From Streptomyces sp. NBC_01707 (lineage in GTDB: Bacteria > Actinomycetota > Actinomycetes > Streptomycetales > Streptomycetaceae): a stretch of 64,000 nucleotides of DNA. A model generated the notes under the pieces. That model saw nothing but the letters and a program-made list of their open reading frames with translations, was not told the origin of the DNA and made no database searches. Shown here one piece after another: positions 19,884 to 28,522 of the stretch (its first letter is position 1; every line of letters starts with the position of its first letter). The DNA is taken from the NCBI RefSeq assembly GCF_041438805.1, contig NZ_CP109191.1, positions 124,001 through 188,000 of the forward strand, given 5' to 3'. The translations under genes and the position numbers were made by a program.

Positions 19884-21512
19884 TCAGTGGGCGGCCCCGA
19901 CCGGCTGCGCCGGGATCACGCCGGGGTCACCGGGGTCGCCGGCTTCAGCGGTGTAGTCGGAGGGGCGGGTCTCGTCGGTGCCCTCGGGGGCCTTGAGGGC
20001 CTTAAGGACGAAGGTGAGGACGACGGTGACCACCAGGTTCAGCACGAAGGCGGTCAGTCCGAGGTAGCCGATCTCGCCGATGCCGGGGATCTCCTTGGCC
20101 GAGCCGCCGAAGTGCTTCTGGGTGGGCGAGGCGACCCCGTAGGCGGCCAGCGTGCCGTAGGCCATGCCGACCGCCCAGCCCGCAAGCAGGGCCCAGCGGT
20201 GGAACCAGCGTGTGAACAGGCCGCCGACCAGCGCCGGGAAGGTCTGGAGGATCCAGATGCCGCCCAGGAGCTGGAAGTTGATCGCCACAGTCTTGTCCAT
20301 GGTGAGGACGAAGACCAGCGCGCCCACCTTCACCAGCAGCGAGACCAGCTTGGAGATCTTGGTCTCCTGCTCGGGCGTCGCGTTGGGCTTGATGAAGTCC
20401 TTGTAGATGTTGCGGGTGAACAGGTTCGCGGCCGCGATGGACATGATCGCCGCCGGGACCAGCGCGCCGATGCCGATCGCCGCGAATGCCACGCCCGCGA
20501 ACCAGTCCGGGAACATGTCCTCGAACAACTGCGGGATGGCGAGCTGCCCGTTGGTGACCTTTACCCCGGCCGCGATCGCCATGAATCCCAGCAGCGCCAG
20601 CAACCCCAGCAGGAACGTGTAGAGCGGCAGCACGGTGGTGTTGCGGCGGATCACGTCACGGCTCTTGGCAGACAGAGTCGCGGTGATGGAGTGGGGATAC
20701 ATGAACAGCGCCAGGGCCGAGCCGAGGGCGAGCGTGGCGTACGTCCACTGCCCGGCCTCCGGCGGAACGACCCCACCGCGCGGTTTGCCCGTGGCGGGGT
20801 TCACCTGCGAGAACGCCTTGCCGGCGGAGGCGAAGACGTCATCGAAGCCACCGAGCTTGATCGGGATGTAGATGATGGCAACCGCGATGACGATGTAGAT
20901 CAGCGCGTCCTTCACGAAGGCGATCAGCGCGGGTGCGCGAAGCCCGGAGGAGTAGGTGTAGGCCGCCAGCACGCCGAAGGCGATCAGCAGCGGCAGATCC
21001 TTCACGAACCAGTTGGTGTCCTCACCGCCGCCCACGCCCATCACGTCCAGCACCGCCTGGATGCCAACGAGCTGGAGCGCGATGTACGGCATGGTCGCCA
21101 GGATGCCGGTGACCGCCACCGCCAGCGACAGTCCCTTGGAGCCGAACCGACCGCGCACGAAGTCAGAGGTGGTGACATACCCGTGGCGGTGCGAGACCGA
21201 CCACAGCCGGGGCAGGAAGGTGAAGATCAGCGGGTAGACGAGGATCGTGTACGGCACGGCGAAGAACCCCGACGCCCCCGCCGCGTAGATCGCGGCGGGC
21301 ACCGCGACGAACGTGTACGCCGTGTAGACGTCGCCACCGAGCAGGAACCACGTGATCCAGCCGCCGAAGCTGCGACCGCCGAGGCCCCATTCGTCGAGAT
21401 GCTCGGGATCGGTCGCCTTGCGCCAGCGGGCGGCGAGGAATCCCATGACCGCGACGGCCAGGAAGAAGAAGACGAAGACGCCGAGCGCCACGCCGTTGAC
21501 CCCGTTCTTCAT
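19884..21512 (-). CDS. mctP: Sodium:solute symporter, monocarboxylate permease type
   Basis: A 542-residue membrane protein with about 13 hydrophobic segments. GGRSFGGWITWFLLGGDVYT at the N-terminus, the segment MPYIALQLVGIQAVLDVMG and ALVPAAIMSIAAANLFTRNI (the SSS signature region) identify the solute:sodium symporter family; the companion DUF3311 gene upstream is the arrangement of MctP-type transporters that import lactate, pyruvate or acetate. It starts at 21512 and overlaps the DUF3311 stop by 4 bases (ATGA), so the two are translationally coupled. The antisense strand is open over 660 codons, which is only a GC-skew shadow. Confidence 0.9.
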   Translation of the reverse strand: MKNGVNGVALGVFVFFFLAVAVMGFLAARWRKATDPEHLDEWGLGGRSFGGWITWFLLGGDVYTAYTFVAVPAAIYAAGASGFFAVPYTILVYPLIFTFLPRLWSVSHRHGYVTTSDFVRGRFGSKGLSLAVAVTGILATMPYIALQLVGIQAVLDVMGVGGGEDTNWFVKDLPLLIAFGVLAAYTYSSGLRAPALIAFVKDALIYIVIAVAIIYIPIKLGGFDDVFASAGKAFSQVNPATGKPRGGVVPPEAGQWTYATLALGSALALFMYPHSITATLSAKSRDVIRRNTTVLPLYTFLLGLLALLGFMAIAAGVKVTNGQLAIPQLFEDMFPDWFAGVAFAAIGIGALVPAAIMSIAAANLFTRNIYKDFIKPNATPEQETKISKLVSLLVKVGALVFVLTMDKTVAINFQLLGGIWILQTFPALVGGLFTRWFHRWALLAGWAVGMAYGTLAAYGVASPTQKHFGGSAKEIPGIGEIGYLGLTAFVLNLVVTVVLTFVLKALKAPEGTDETRPSDYTAEAGDPGDPGVIPAQPVGAAH

Positions 21513-21769
21513 CGCGCGACCTCCTTACGGTTCCGCTCCTCGCGACGCACCAGCACATAGGCAAGGCACGTGAGGACGGAGGAAATGACGACCCACAGCA
21601 TCTGGTACCAGTAGAAGAACGGGATACCGATGAACGTCGGGTCCGTCTGCGCATACGAGTCGACACAGAGCAGGGCGGCGAACGGTATGACGAGGCACAG
21701 GCCGACGACGACCCTGCCCGGTGTCACCACCGGTTGCCGCGCGCGGTCTCCGGATTCCTTCTGCAACAC
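21509..21769 (-). CDS. DUF3311 small membrane protein, symporter partner
   Basis: An 86-residue protein with two hydrophobic segments (VVVGLCLVIPFAALLCVDSY and WVVISSVLTCLAYVLV) separated by the conserved GIPFFYWYQMLW, which is typical of DUF3311. These proteins are encoded immediately before SSS-family carboxylate permeases and are presumed small subunits. The stop overlaps the symporter start (ATGA). It ends with a basic cytoplasmic tail. Confidence 0.88.
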   Translation of the reverse strand: MLQKESGDRARQPVVTPGRVVVGLCLVIPFAALLCVDSYAQTDPTFIGIPFFYWYQMLWVVISSVLTCLAYVLVRREERNRKEVAR

Positions 21770-22479
21770 TTCGGCGTTCTCAATCTTTCGGTATGGCAGC
21801 GGGCGGGCTCAGCGGCCGCCCGATGAAGGCGAGTCGAGTGGAATTCGACGTGCCGGACACCCGGCGCGCGTGGTCCTTCCGACTCGACCGTGAGCCGGGA
21901 GGACGCGCCAGGTCCGTGGGGGCGCTTCGGAGGCGTCGCCCGCAGTGGCTGCGAACGCGGAGGAGGGCCGTAACACGCGTGTTCGGCCTTCCTCCGTCAG
22001 GCGGGGGGACGATTCCGCGCCGTTCTGCGCTACGGCGAGGTGCGCGGTGGCACGCCTCGCGGTCGAATCCTCAGCCCGACACATGACACGGGGTCATCAA
22101 CCCCCTCACGCGTCCGACCTTTCCTCCACACCCAGTCGCCCCGTCGACCACTATGGCCCCGCCCGCGGCCAGGACATAGAAGGCCCGTGCCACCTTTTCT
22201 TTCACAATCCGAGCGCACGACAGGATTGCTTTCGACGGATAGCTGGCGCCGCCTGGGCAGGGCAGGATCGGTAAGACGCTACCGGCCGCAGTGGGTGCGG
22301 TGGAGCCGCTCAGCACACGCCGTCTGCACTCCGCTCCGATTCGCACAGGATCGCCTCTGGGCCCGCGGCGTGACCGTCACATCCGGGGCACTCGGCGTGA
22401 CTGTACGTACGGAAAAGCGAAATTCCCCACGGTAAAAGGGAATTTACAGTGAGTCTTTTCCAACCTGCTGCTTGGGTTG
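21770..22479. other. Upstream region of the symporter operon, no gene recognised
   Basis: About 710 bases. It should hold the promoter of the DUF3311-mctP operon near its left end. The rest shows no gene; around 22420-22470 the sequence becomes AT-richer before an IS relic. Confidence 0.45.
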
Positions 22480-23029
22480 GCCAGTTGGCTTGATAGAACG
22501 TGGGCGCGCTCACGGCAGCCGATGGCTACGCCTGAGCGCGGGCCGACAGGCTCTGCTCAGCCTCGCGCACCTGCGAGGCGGCGATACCTACGGCCGGCTC
22601 GCCGCGGCGTTCAACGTCGGCATCGCCACCGTCTACCGCTACATCCGCGAAGCCGTCGACGTCCTAGCCGCCCTCGCCCCCACGCTTGAACAAGCCGTCA
22701 GCACCGCGGCGACGAAAGCGTTCGTGATCCTGGACGGCACCCTGCTCCGCATCGCCGCCGCACTGACCCAAGCGGGCATCCGCTGCTGGGCGGACAAGGC
22801 GTACCAAGGAACAGGCGGCACCGTCCGCGTCCCCTACCGCGGCCGCTGGGACGAACTCTCCGCAGGCCAACGAGCCGTCAACGCCTCCCACGCCAAAGAT
22901 CCGCGCGCTCGGCGAGCAGGCCATGGCCACTCTCAAGACGTGGCGCCTCCCGCGCAAACTCCGTTGCAGTACGACCCGCGTCACCACCATCGTCAAGGCC
23001 GTCCTCGCCCTGCAACTCGCAGCGCACTG
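22480..23029 (+). pseudogene. IS5-type (DDE_Tnp_4) transposase relic with internal deletion
   Basis: The N-terminal HTH part is readable (LSLAHLRGGDTYGRLAAAFN and VGIATVYRYIREAVDVLA). After ILDGTLLRI (first Asp) the sequence jumps to AALTQAGIRCWADKAYQG (second Asp region), so about 50 codons are missing. A frameshift near 22900 then breaks the Glu-containing tail, which continues in another frame as KIRALGEQAMATLKTWRLP. A shorter relic of the same type lies at 57940-58300. Inactive. Confidence 0.75.
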
Positions 23030-23069
23030 ACGAGACCGGAACCAACAACGCAGAAAGGACCCCAGCATC

Positions 23070-23390
23070 GTGCCTGACGTCAAAGTCACTTACGACAAGA
23101 CCGTGAACGCGGCGTACGTATACTTCACCGACCCGCAGGTCAGTGTGAGATCAGCACATACCTATCCCTGCGATCCGATCGATGTCGACGGAATGATCAA
23201 CCTCGACTTCGACGAGCAGGACCGCCTCATCGGTATCGAGGTCCTAGCCGCCACGTCGAAGCTCCCCGAGTACGTGCTCCAGGCCGCCGAGCGGCTGGAC
23301 TCCGAGGGCATTTCAGCCGGGAGCAGCCCGACGATTGTTAGCCTGCACAGCCACCAGCACAGGTTGGAAAAGGCTCAAGGGCATGAATGA
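23070..23390 (+). CDS. DUF2283 family protein
   Basis: A 106-residue protein. VTYDKTVNAAYVYFTD, DGMINLDFDEQDRLIGIEVL and ASKLPEYVL are the three blocks of DUF2283, a small beta-rich domain of unknown function often encoded next to mobile elements and toxin-antitoxin genes. GTG 23070 follows GAAAGGA at a good distance. The C-terminal 30 residues are outside the domain. No obvious partner gene is adjacent. Confidence 0.85.
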   Translation: MPDVKVTYDKTVNAAYVYFTDPQVSVRSAHTYPCDPIDVDGMINLDFDEQDRLIGIEVLAATSKLPEYVLQAAERLDSEGISAGSSPTIVSLHSHQHRLEKAQGHE

Positions 23391-23449
23391 CAGGGGAGGG
23401 AAGCCGATTCCTGTTTGCCCGAGCAAGATCAAATAGGGGTGGACGTAGA

Positions 23450-23775
23450 CCACCGAGAAGCAGATCTGGTCTCAGGACCCGTTCGCGCTCAAAAGTGACG
23501 GGCATGGGTTCTGCGACCTGCGTTGTTTGCAGAAATTCGACCCCATGCCGGCACGGAAGAACCTTCCCGCGAACTTGAGTCCGAAGCCGATCTAGTCGAA
23601 CGTCATCAGTGCCCGACGTGCAAGGCCGCCCCTGCCTCACCCTGCCGCTCGAGCAGCGGGGCGGTCACGAGCACGTAGGACACCGGCCCCTTCACCGAGG
23701 TGCCGAAGTTGGCGAAGGAGCTCCGGGTGCCGTCCCGGCCAAAAGAGGCCGGGCCAGCCCTGGCGGCCCGCTAGT
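23450..23775 (+). pseudogene. Relic of a protein with a phage-type zinc-binding motif
   Basis: In one frame a readable segment runs SEADLVERHQCPTCKAAPASP, then CRSSSGAVTS and DTGPFTEVPKLAKELRVPS. The CPxCxxxPxSPC pattern is the zinc-ribbon I know from actinophage and plasmid DNA-binding proteins, sometimes at the C-terminus of recombinases. Upstream the frame is broken and no start can be assigned. Confidence 0.4.
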
Positions 23776-24164
23776 CGGTCCCCGCGGCGGTCGACTCCAA
23801 CTCTGCCGAGCGCGGAGATCCACATCGGATGTGTCCGTTGCTCGCACCTCAGCCAAGACCTCGACTCGCGGTTAGACGCGCCCGACAAGCACCGCATCGC
23901 CAGAGACAGCTCTTCAGATGTGGGACACGAAGTTCCTGCTCCTGGTCGCGTCTCGTCAATGCGGTCCACAAACAGGATCAGAACGACGGCGGCAGCAATG
24001 AACCGGAGACGCTCTGGTCACTGTGCCCGGCCCGCGTCAGGGGCACCACCAGTCGGTCGACGACGGACTCAGCATCCTTGGCCTGCAGGGGACACGTCGA
24101 GCCGCACCACGCGCGAAAACACGGTCTCCAGCAGCGCGGCAGCTTCCTCGCCTCAGAACTCACC
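23776..24164. other. Decayed DNA without a recognisable gene
   Basis: No supported gene on either strand. Confidence 0.35.
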
Positions 24165-24580
24165 GACCATGACCCGGGGGAGCGCAACGCGGTGCGGGTT
24201 ACCCGACCGGTACGCGGGGCCCAGAGCCCGCAGCAGCGTCGTCTTCCCGCTCGCCAGGTCCCCGGCGAGGATCATGAAGAGGCCGGCCTTGACCGCCTGC
24301 GGTAACACTGCACCAGCTCCGCGAGCCCAGCACGCTCAAGGACCTGCCGACGGAGCGCGAGCACGAGGTCCTCAGTGATTAGCGTCGCCGCCACCCACAA
24401 CCCCTGCAGCAGGTCGAACTCGACACAGGCCGTGGCATGCGGCAGCTGCCGCCTCCCGTGGTCGTCGGCCGCCGCCATCCGATTCACCCACCGCACAGCC
24501 TGCCTGAGCGTGGAGCTAAAGGGGATCGCCCGCCCTCCCGCGGCCCGCTGTAAAGGGACGGAAGGGACTGTGAAGTGCAC
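24165..24580 (-). pseudogene. Relic of a P-loop ATPase
   Basis: On the minus strand, AGLFMILAGDLASGKTTLLR (about 24285-24220) contains a Walker A motif (GDLASGKT) and runs on to a stop after about 40 residues. The upstream segment, in another frame (24580-24272), is helical (WVAATLITEDLVLALRRQVL). The two probably belonged to one gene now broken by frameshifts. It ends against the GGGAC-box region of the replication module. Family not assignable. Confidence 0.35.
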
Positions 24581-25050
24581 TTATCAACAAGTCAGACGTG
24601 CGTCTTACGCACGGGCGTGACTGCTCGACGGATCCACAAGGGAGGCTGCTCACAATAGAAATTTCCAGTCCCTTCAGCCCCTTAAAGAGGTGCACGATGC
24701 TGCTGAGCTGGGCAAATGTTCAGGGACCCAAGCAGTGTGGTCAGCCAAGCTGATGGGAGATGCCCCTGCTCGGGGGCGACCCCCACGACGGCAGCGTGGA
24801 AGATCAGCGTCATTTTTGTTGATCCTCCGTGCCATTCGCCTCTGTCTTAGTCACCAGCAGTGACGGCCGATCTAGTTGCCTATTAGGCTGTATTTCGTCC
24901 TTATCTTGGACATCATGCCCTCGAACTAGAGGCTGAAGGGACCTAAGGGACGCAAAGAAGAACTCCGGCGTCACGCTGAGGAGCAGGGGCGACCCCGAAC
25001 GAGGGGCCTACACTCTCTTCCGAAAGCCAGTCCCTACAGTCCCTTTGATC
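24551..25050. repeat. Four paired GGGAC boxes, candidate origin or operator of a replication module
   Basis: Pairs of GGGAC-type boxes spaced 9 bases start to start occur four times: 24555/24564 (forward), 24668/24677 (reverse, second is GCCCC), 24938/24947 (forward) and 25030/25039 (reverse). The core is AAGGGAC or its complement. The strands alternate, giving two inverted sets separated by about 250 bases that include AT-richer DNA. The array lies directly before the prim-pol stump and P4-type helicase gene. Similar GGGACT boxes precede the second prim-pol gene (50805-50936). Regular pairing on one DNA face suggests protein binding. Confidence 0.6.
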
Positions 25051-25069
25051 CCTTGTTTCGAGCACGCAC

Positions 25070-25357
25070 TTGGCTCTGGATGTTCAGGGACGGTGCGACA
25101 AGACCCCGCTGAAGGACAGACCCGTGGCCGGCCCCGACGTGATGAGAGCACCCACTGCGGCTACGCGGCCTGACACATCCCACTTGGCTGCTGAAGGACT
25201 CCCGGCTAGCCGGCTCAACGAACATGCTGCGCTCACTCAGCTCCTAGCGGCTGCCGAGACGGCGCGCCCCCGGCAGGGACCCCGCAACGAACGCGTCATC
25301 GACGCCGTCCTTGCTGCCGTGTCAATCCGCCCGCTCCACCTCGAAGGACGTTCATGA
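25070..25357 (+). pseudogene. C-terminal stump of a prim-pol gene
   Basis: The last about 60 residues (HLAAEGLPASRLNEHAALTQ, then LLAAAETARP and IRPLHLEGRS) align with the C-terminus of the intact prim-pol at 51012-52088 (GLIQGGHLTEPEARTLLLDA, AARTARP, RPLHPQRRS). The catalytic N-terminal primase-polymerase domain is missing entirely. The stop overlaps the ATG of the helicase gene by 4 bases, the same coupling seen in the second module. Transcription and translation of the helicase could still use this leader. Confidence 0.65.
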
Positions 25358-26883
25358 GCAGCGCCGAGACGCCGCGCTTCGACGCCGCCGCCGCTGCCCA
25401 GCAGATGCTGCAAATCGAAATGACCGGCCGAGAGACTGTCACCCCAGTCCAAGCCGCGACCTCCTCACCTCCTGTACTGTCATGGGCATTGTCGGCACCG
25501 CTGCCGGAAACGCTCACGGACCGTGGCAACGCCAAGCTATTCGTCAAGCTCTACAGCGGCCAATTTCGCCATGTCGAAGGCCTTGGCTGGTTCTCATGGG
25601 ACGGCTACCGCTGGAAACGCACTGGAGGGGAAAAGGCGGCCCTGTGGGCTGCTGGTGAAATGGCAGAAAACATGCCCACCACCGATCCCCGCGGTTTCTT
25701 TGGCGACCGAGAGCTACAGCTTCACAAGAAGCGCACTCTCTCCACCACTGGCATGACGGCTCTGCTCACCCAGGCCAAAGCCTCACCAGATCTCTCCGTC
25801 GACCCCAACTCCCTCGACGGCGACCCGTACTCCCTGTGTACCCCCGCGGGGGTCGTCGACCTGCACACTGGACTACTGCGCAAGCCCGACCCCGCCCGCG
25901 ACTTGCACTCCCGCGCCACCAGCGTGGCCCCGCAAGCAGGCGAGACTCCTCGCTGGCACCGCTTTCTCCACGACACCTTTGGCGACGACGCCGAAGGTCA
26001 AGAGATGATCGACTTCCTACATCTGCTACTGGGCTACTCCATCACAGGGGATGTGGGCGCCCAGGTTTTGCCGTTCCTCCATGGCCACGGGAAGAACGGG
26101 AAAAGCGTCCTACTTGACGTCATGATCCAGATCCTGGGCGATTATGCCGACGCCGCACCACCCGGATTCCTCATGGACCGGGGCGCCTTCTCCGAACACT
26201 CCACCGAACTTACTGAGCTCCACGGCCGCCGACTGATCGTATGCAGCGAGCTCAAACCCAACGACAAGTTCGACGAAACCAGGGTCAGGCTGCTAACGGG
26301 CGGTGACAAGATCAAAGCCCGCAGGATGCGCCAAGACTACTTCTCCTTCACTCCCACCCACCATTTGTGGCTGCTGGGCAACCACCGCCCCGAAGTTTCC
26401 ACCGGCGGGTTCGCGTTCTGGCGCCGTATCCGGCTTCTACCCTTCGAGCGGACTGTTCCCGACCACCGCAAGATTGACAACCTAGCCCTCGAGCTGGTCC
26501 GTGACGAAGGCCCTGGCATCCTGCAGTGGCTCATCGAAGGAGCCCACCGTTACCTCACCACCCGTGACAACCTCAAAGGACCCGACCGCGTGCGTATCGC
26601 CACGAGTGCCTACGCCAACACCGAGGACCACATAGGCCGCTTCCTCACCGAATGCTGCACCCGCGACATCGACGAGCAGCCCGACCTTCGGGTTGAGCAA
26701 GGGCTGCTCTACACCGCCTACGCGTCATGGTGCAGCACCGGCGAAGGCATCCGCCCCGCCGGCACGCGCGCCTTCGCCACCCGTGTGAGGCAAGAGGCTG
26801 GTCTCACTTCACCGGCTGACATGATCAAATCCAACGGCCGCAAGTACTACCCAGGCATCGCTCTGTTGGATACCCCGGCATGA
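25354..26883 (+). CDS. P4/D5-type phage-plasmid primase-helicase
   Basis: A 509-residue superfamily 3 helicase. The D5_N domain covers about residues 120-225. Walker A is GHGKNGKS at 244-251; Walker B region is LHGRRLIVCSEL; the sensor segment is THHLWLLGNHRPE (Asn), followed by FWRRIRLLPF, the arginine-finger motif. A winged-helix-like C-terminal part follows. Such proteins unwind origins of plasmids, P4-like phages and integrative elements. The ATG at 25354 overlaps the stop of the prim-pol stump. It appears intact, while the counterpart in the second module is truncated after about 20 residues. Confidence 0.9.
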   Translation: MSSAETPRFDAAAAAQQMLQIEMTGRETVTPVQAATSSPPVLSWALSAPLPETLTDRGNAKLFVKLYSGQFRHVEGLGWFSWDGYRWKRTGGEKAALWAAGEMAENMPTTDPRGFFGDRELQLHKKRTLSTTGMTALLTQAKASPDLSVDPNSLDGDPYSLCTPAGVVDLHTGLLRKPDPARDLHSRATSVAPQAGETPRWHRFLHDTFGDDAEGQEMIDFLHLLLGYSITGDVGAQVLPFLHGHGKNGKSVLLDVMIQILGDYADAAPPGFLMDRGAFSEHSTELTELHGRRLIVCSELKPNDKFDETRVRLLTGGDKIKARRMRQDYFSFTPTHHLWLLGNHRPEVSTGGFAFWRRIRLLPFERTVPDHRKIDNLALELVRDEGPGILQWLIEGAHRYLTTRDNLKGPDRVRIATSAYANTEDHIGRFLTECCTRDIDEQPDLRVEQGLLYTAYASWCSTGEGIRPAGTRAFATRVRQEAGLTSPADMIKSNGRKYYPGIALLDTPA

Positions 26884-27049
26884 ACAGCATTGCAACACCG
26901 GGGGACCCGCAAACGGAACGGTATCGTCTACCCAGGCTCATTTTTCCGCCCTACCATGTAAACGTATGGCCACGTCCAGCAGCGGACGACTCACCACGCT
27001 ACAAGGTGGGCCTACGTGTGGCCCCGCAGACGAAGGAGGGGCAGCAGCC

Positions 27050-27433
27050 ATGAGCTCGCTACTGACCGAGGGCGATCTCACCCACGAGGAAGATGTCGTG
27101 TGGCTGGAAGACCCCACAGACTTCGACTATGTCCGTCAGGCCCTCGACAAGACCCGACGCCGTAATACGAAGCCTCCTTACGAACGCGACGGCCGCATGG
27201 TGGGGTATGCCCTCCTGGACAACCAAGCGGAACCCGACCCGGATAGTGGTCTGTACAAGCGCCGCGTCTTCTTCCTGCTACCTCATGACCGAGACAGTCT
27301 CCCGGGAGGCCTGTACCGCGAGGGCGCGCCTGGCGAAGCCGTGGACCCGCGCACCATCGAAGTGAGGAGGGTGGGCGAGAAAACCCCACGTTCCCAAAGC
27401 GGGCCGTCTTCCCAAGCGGCCTCTTGTCTCTGA
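27050..27433 (+). CDS. DUF6009 family protein
   Basis: A 127-residue protein. It starts MSSLLTEGDLTHEEDVVWLE and has DFDYVRQALDKTRRR, RDGRMVGYALL and FLLPHDRD, the conserved blocks of DUF6009, a Streptomyces family of unknown function that often follows plasmid-type primase-helicase genes. The ATG at 27050 has AGGAGG about 11 bases upstream; the frame is open from 26966. It probably belongs to the same replication module. Confidence 0.7.
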   Translation: MSSLLTEGDLTHEEDVVWLEDPTDFDYVRQALDKTRRRNTKPPYERDGRMVGYALLDNQAEPDPDSGLYKRRVFFLLPHDRDSLPGGLYREGAPGEAVDPRTIEVRRVGEKTPRSQSGPSSQAASCL

Positions 27434-27734
27434 GATCCTGCCGTTGCTCCTTGCCCGCAATTGATCTCCCTCAGCTTCGCACCGTTCCGTCGACTCCATG
27501 TCTTGATTTGCCGTGCCGAACTCTGTGCGTGGTGTGATGCATCCAACTGCGCGGACTCAACTGCGCAGCTACAACTGGCCACGCCACGGGCTGGGAGCAG
27601 GGCTCCTATCAAGAGCGGGAGCGCCTGAGGGGGCTGTCCCGTAACCCCTCGTGGAACGGCGCGCAGCGTCAGATGCGTTGCTTCCGAGGCGGAGACTCGT
27701 CCTCATAATGGGCGTATTCGGCTGATCCTCCAAT
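27434..27734. other. Short stretch without a recognised gene
   Basis: Nothing supported; it contains the small repeat ACTGCGCGGACTC/ACTGCGCAG around 27545-27570. Confidence 0.3.
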
Positions 27735-28120
27735 GTGGCGAGGTGTCATAGCTGCGTGGTGTGCTCACCGGGATTACGGGACAACAGAACCCGCTGGCCC
27801 GACCGTCCCGAGCGGCACCTTTGCCACGAGACCATCTGCCGTGCCCTCTACCAAGGGGTCAAAGGCGGCTTGAGTAGGGCTCTGACCAGGAAGCTGCGCA
27901 CCGGCCGGCCGCTGAGTAAGAAGCGCCGCCGCCCTGACCAGCGCGTCCCCCGTTTCGTTGCACCGGCCGTCCTGATCGGCCGACGATCGTCGAGCTGCGC
28001 GAGCGGCTCGACGACTGGGAAGGAGGCCCCCGTCGTGGCGCACGCAGTCAATCCGCCGTCGCCACGCCCGTCGACCGACGTGCCCGCTATGTCTGCTTAG
28101 CCTCGCTGCCCGAGGGACAC
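27735..28120 (+). pseudogene. IS30-family transposase relic
   Basis: RHLCHETICRALYQGVKGGL followed by SRALTRKLRTGRPLSKKRRR and DQRVPRFVAP is the pre-catalytic block of IS30-family transposases. After a frameshift near 27970 the homology resumes as RPTIVELRERLDDWEG, which normally carries the first catalytic Asp in DWEGD; here the final Asp is lost. The rest of the transposase is absent. Confidence 0.75.
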
Positions 28121-28199
28121 TCAGTCGGCCAGGTGGCGATGCCCTCATCACCACCTGCAGCACGCTGCCAGAACAAGCAGGTCGGAGTCCAACCTGGGA

Positions 28200-28396
28200 T
28201 CAGGGCTCCGAGATGGCCCGCCATTACGAACTCGCGTCCTGCTTCACCGACGGCATCGTCTTCGTATACCGCGCCGTGGTTCGGGGTCTCGAAGCCTGCG
28301 GCCGACCGCATCCTCGACCACCTTGCACCGCTGCTGGTCATCTCGCCTGCGCGCCAGCCGCGCAGGGACACCGTCGATATCGTCGACGGCGCTTTG
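28200..28396 (+). pseudogene. Left half of an IS5-type transposase gene split by the Tn7-like element
   Basis: The frame WFGVSKPAADRILDHLAPLL then RRDTVDIVDGAL aligns with FGVSKSTADRIIDHLGPML and KDTVLIVDGTL of the intact transposase at 52718-53509. It stops exactly where the Tn7-like end begins. The right half resumes at 35765. This copy was already the target when the larger element inserted. Confidence 0.75.
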
Positions 28397-28445
28397 CGTG
28401 ACTGACACTTTTGGTTGGCGGACGAGCACCCTAGTTGGCGGATCT
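28397..28445 (+). repeat. Left end of the Tn7-like element with two TnsB-site-like repeats
   Basis: The terminal CGTGACTGACAC is followed by GGTTGGCGGA (28413-28422) and AGTTGGCGGA (28433-28442), spaced exactly 20 bases. Matching repeats at the right end are on the opposite strand: TCCGCCAAAC (35744-35753), TTCCACCAATA (34826-34836, degenerate) and CCCGCCAACC (34803-34812). Such arrays are TnsB binding sites in the family. Confidence 0.65.
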
Positions 28446-28451
28446 TGATCC

Positions 28452-28466
28452 CGACACGCCGTGTCG
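28452..28466. promoter_or_regulatory. Palindrome in the tnsA upstream region
   Basis: CGACACG-C-CGTGTCG is a perfect inverted repeat with 7-bp arms, located between the left-end repeats and tnsA. It is a plausible operator or an additional end-binding site; no regulator gene is adjacent. Confidence 0.4.
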
Positions 28467-28522
28467 CGATCAGTTCAGGAGAATGGTCTCCATCACCGGC
28501 CGGGGGGTGCTGCTGTGAGTGA

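Noticed and set aside
19572-21560. Long open frame of 662 codons on the + strand
   Set aside because: It is antisense to the mctP-like symporter; the translation is low-complexity (R, G, D, E, V) and explained by GC-rich codon shadow.
24551-25050. CRISPR-like repeat array
   Set aside because: The GGGAC units are 5-8 bases and inverted; there are no constant-length spacers or cas genes, so an iteron or operator reading fits better.
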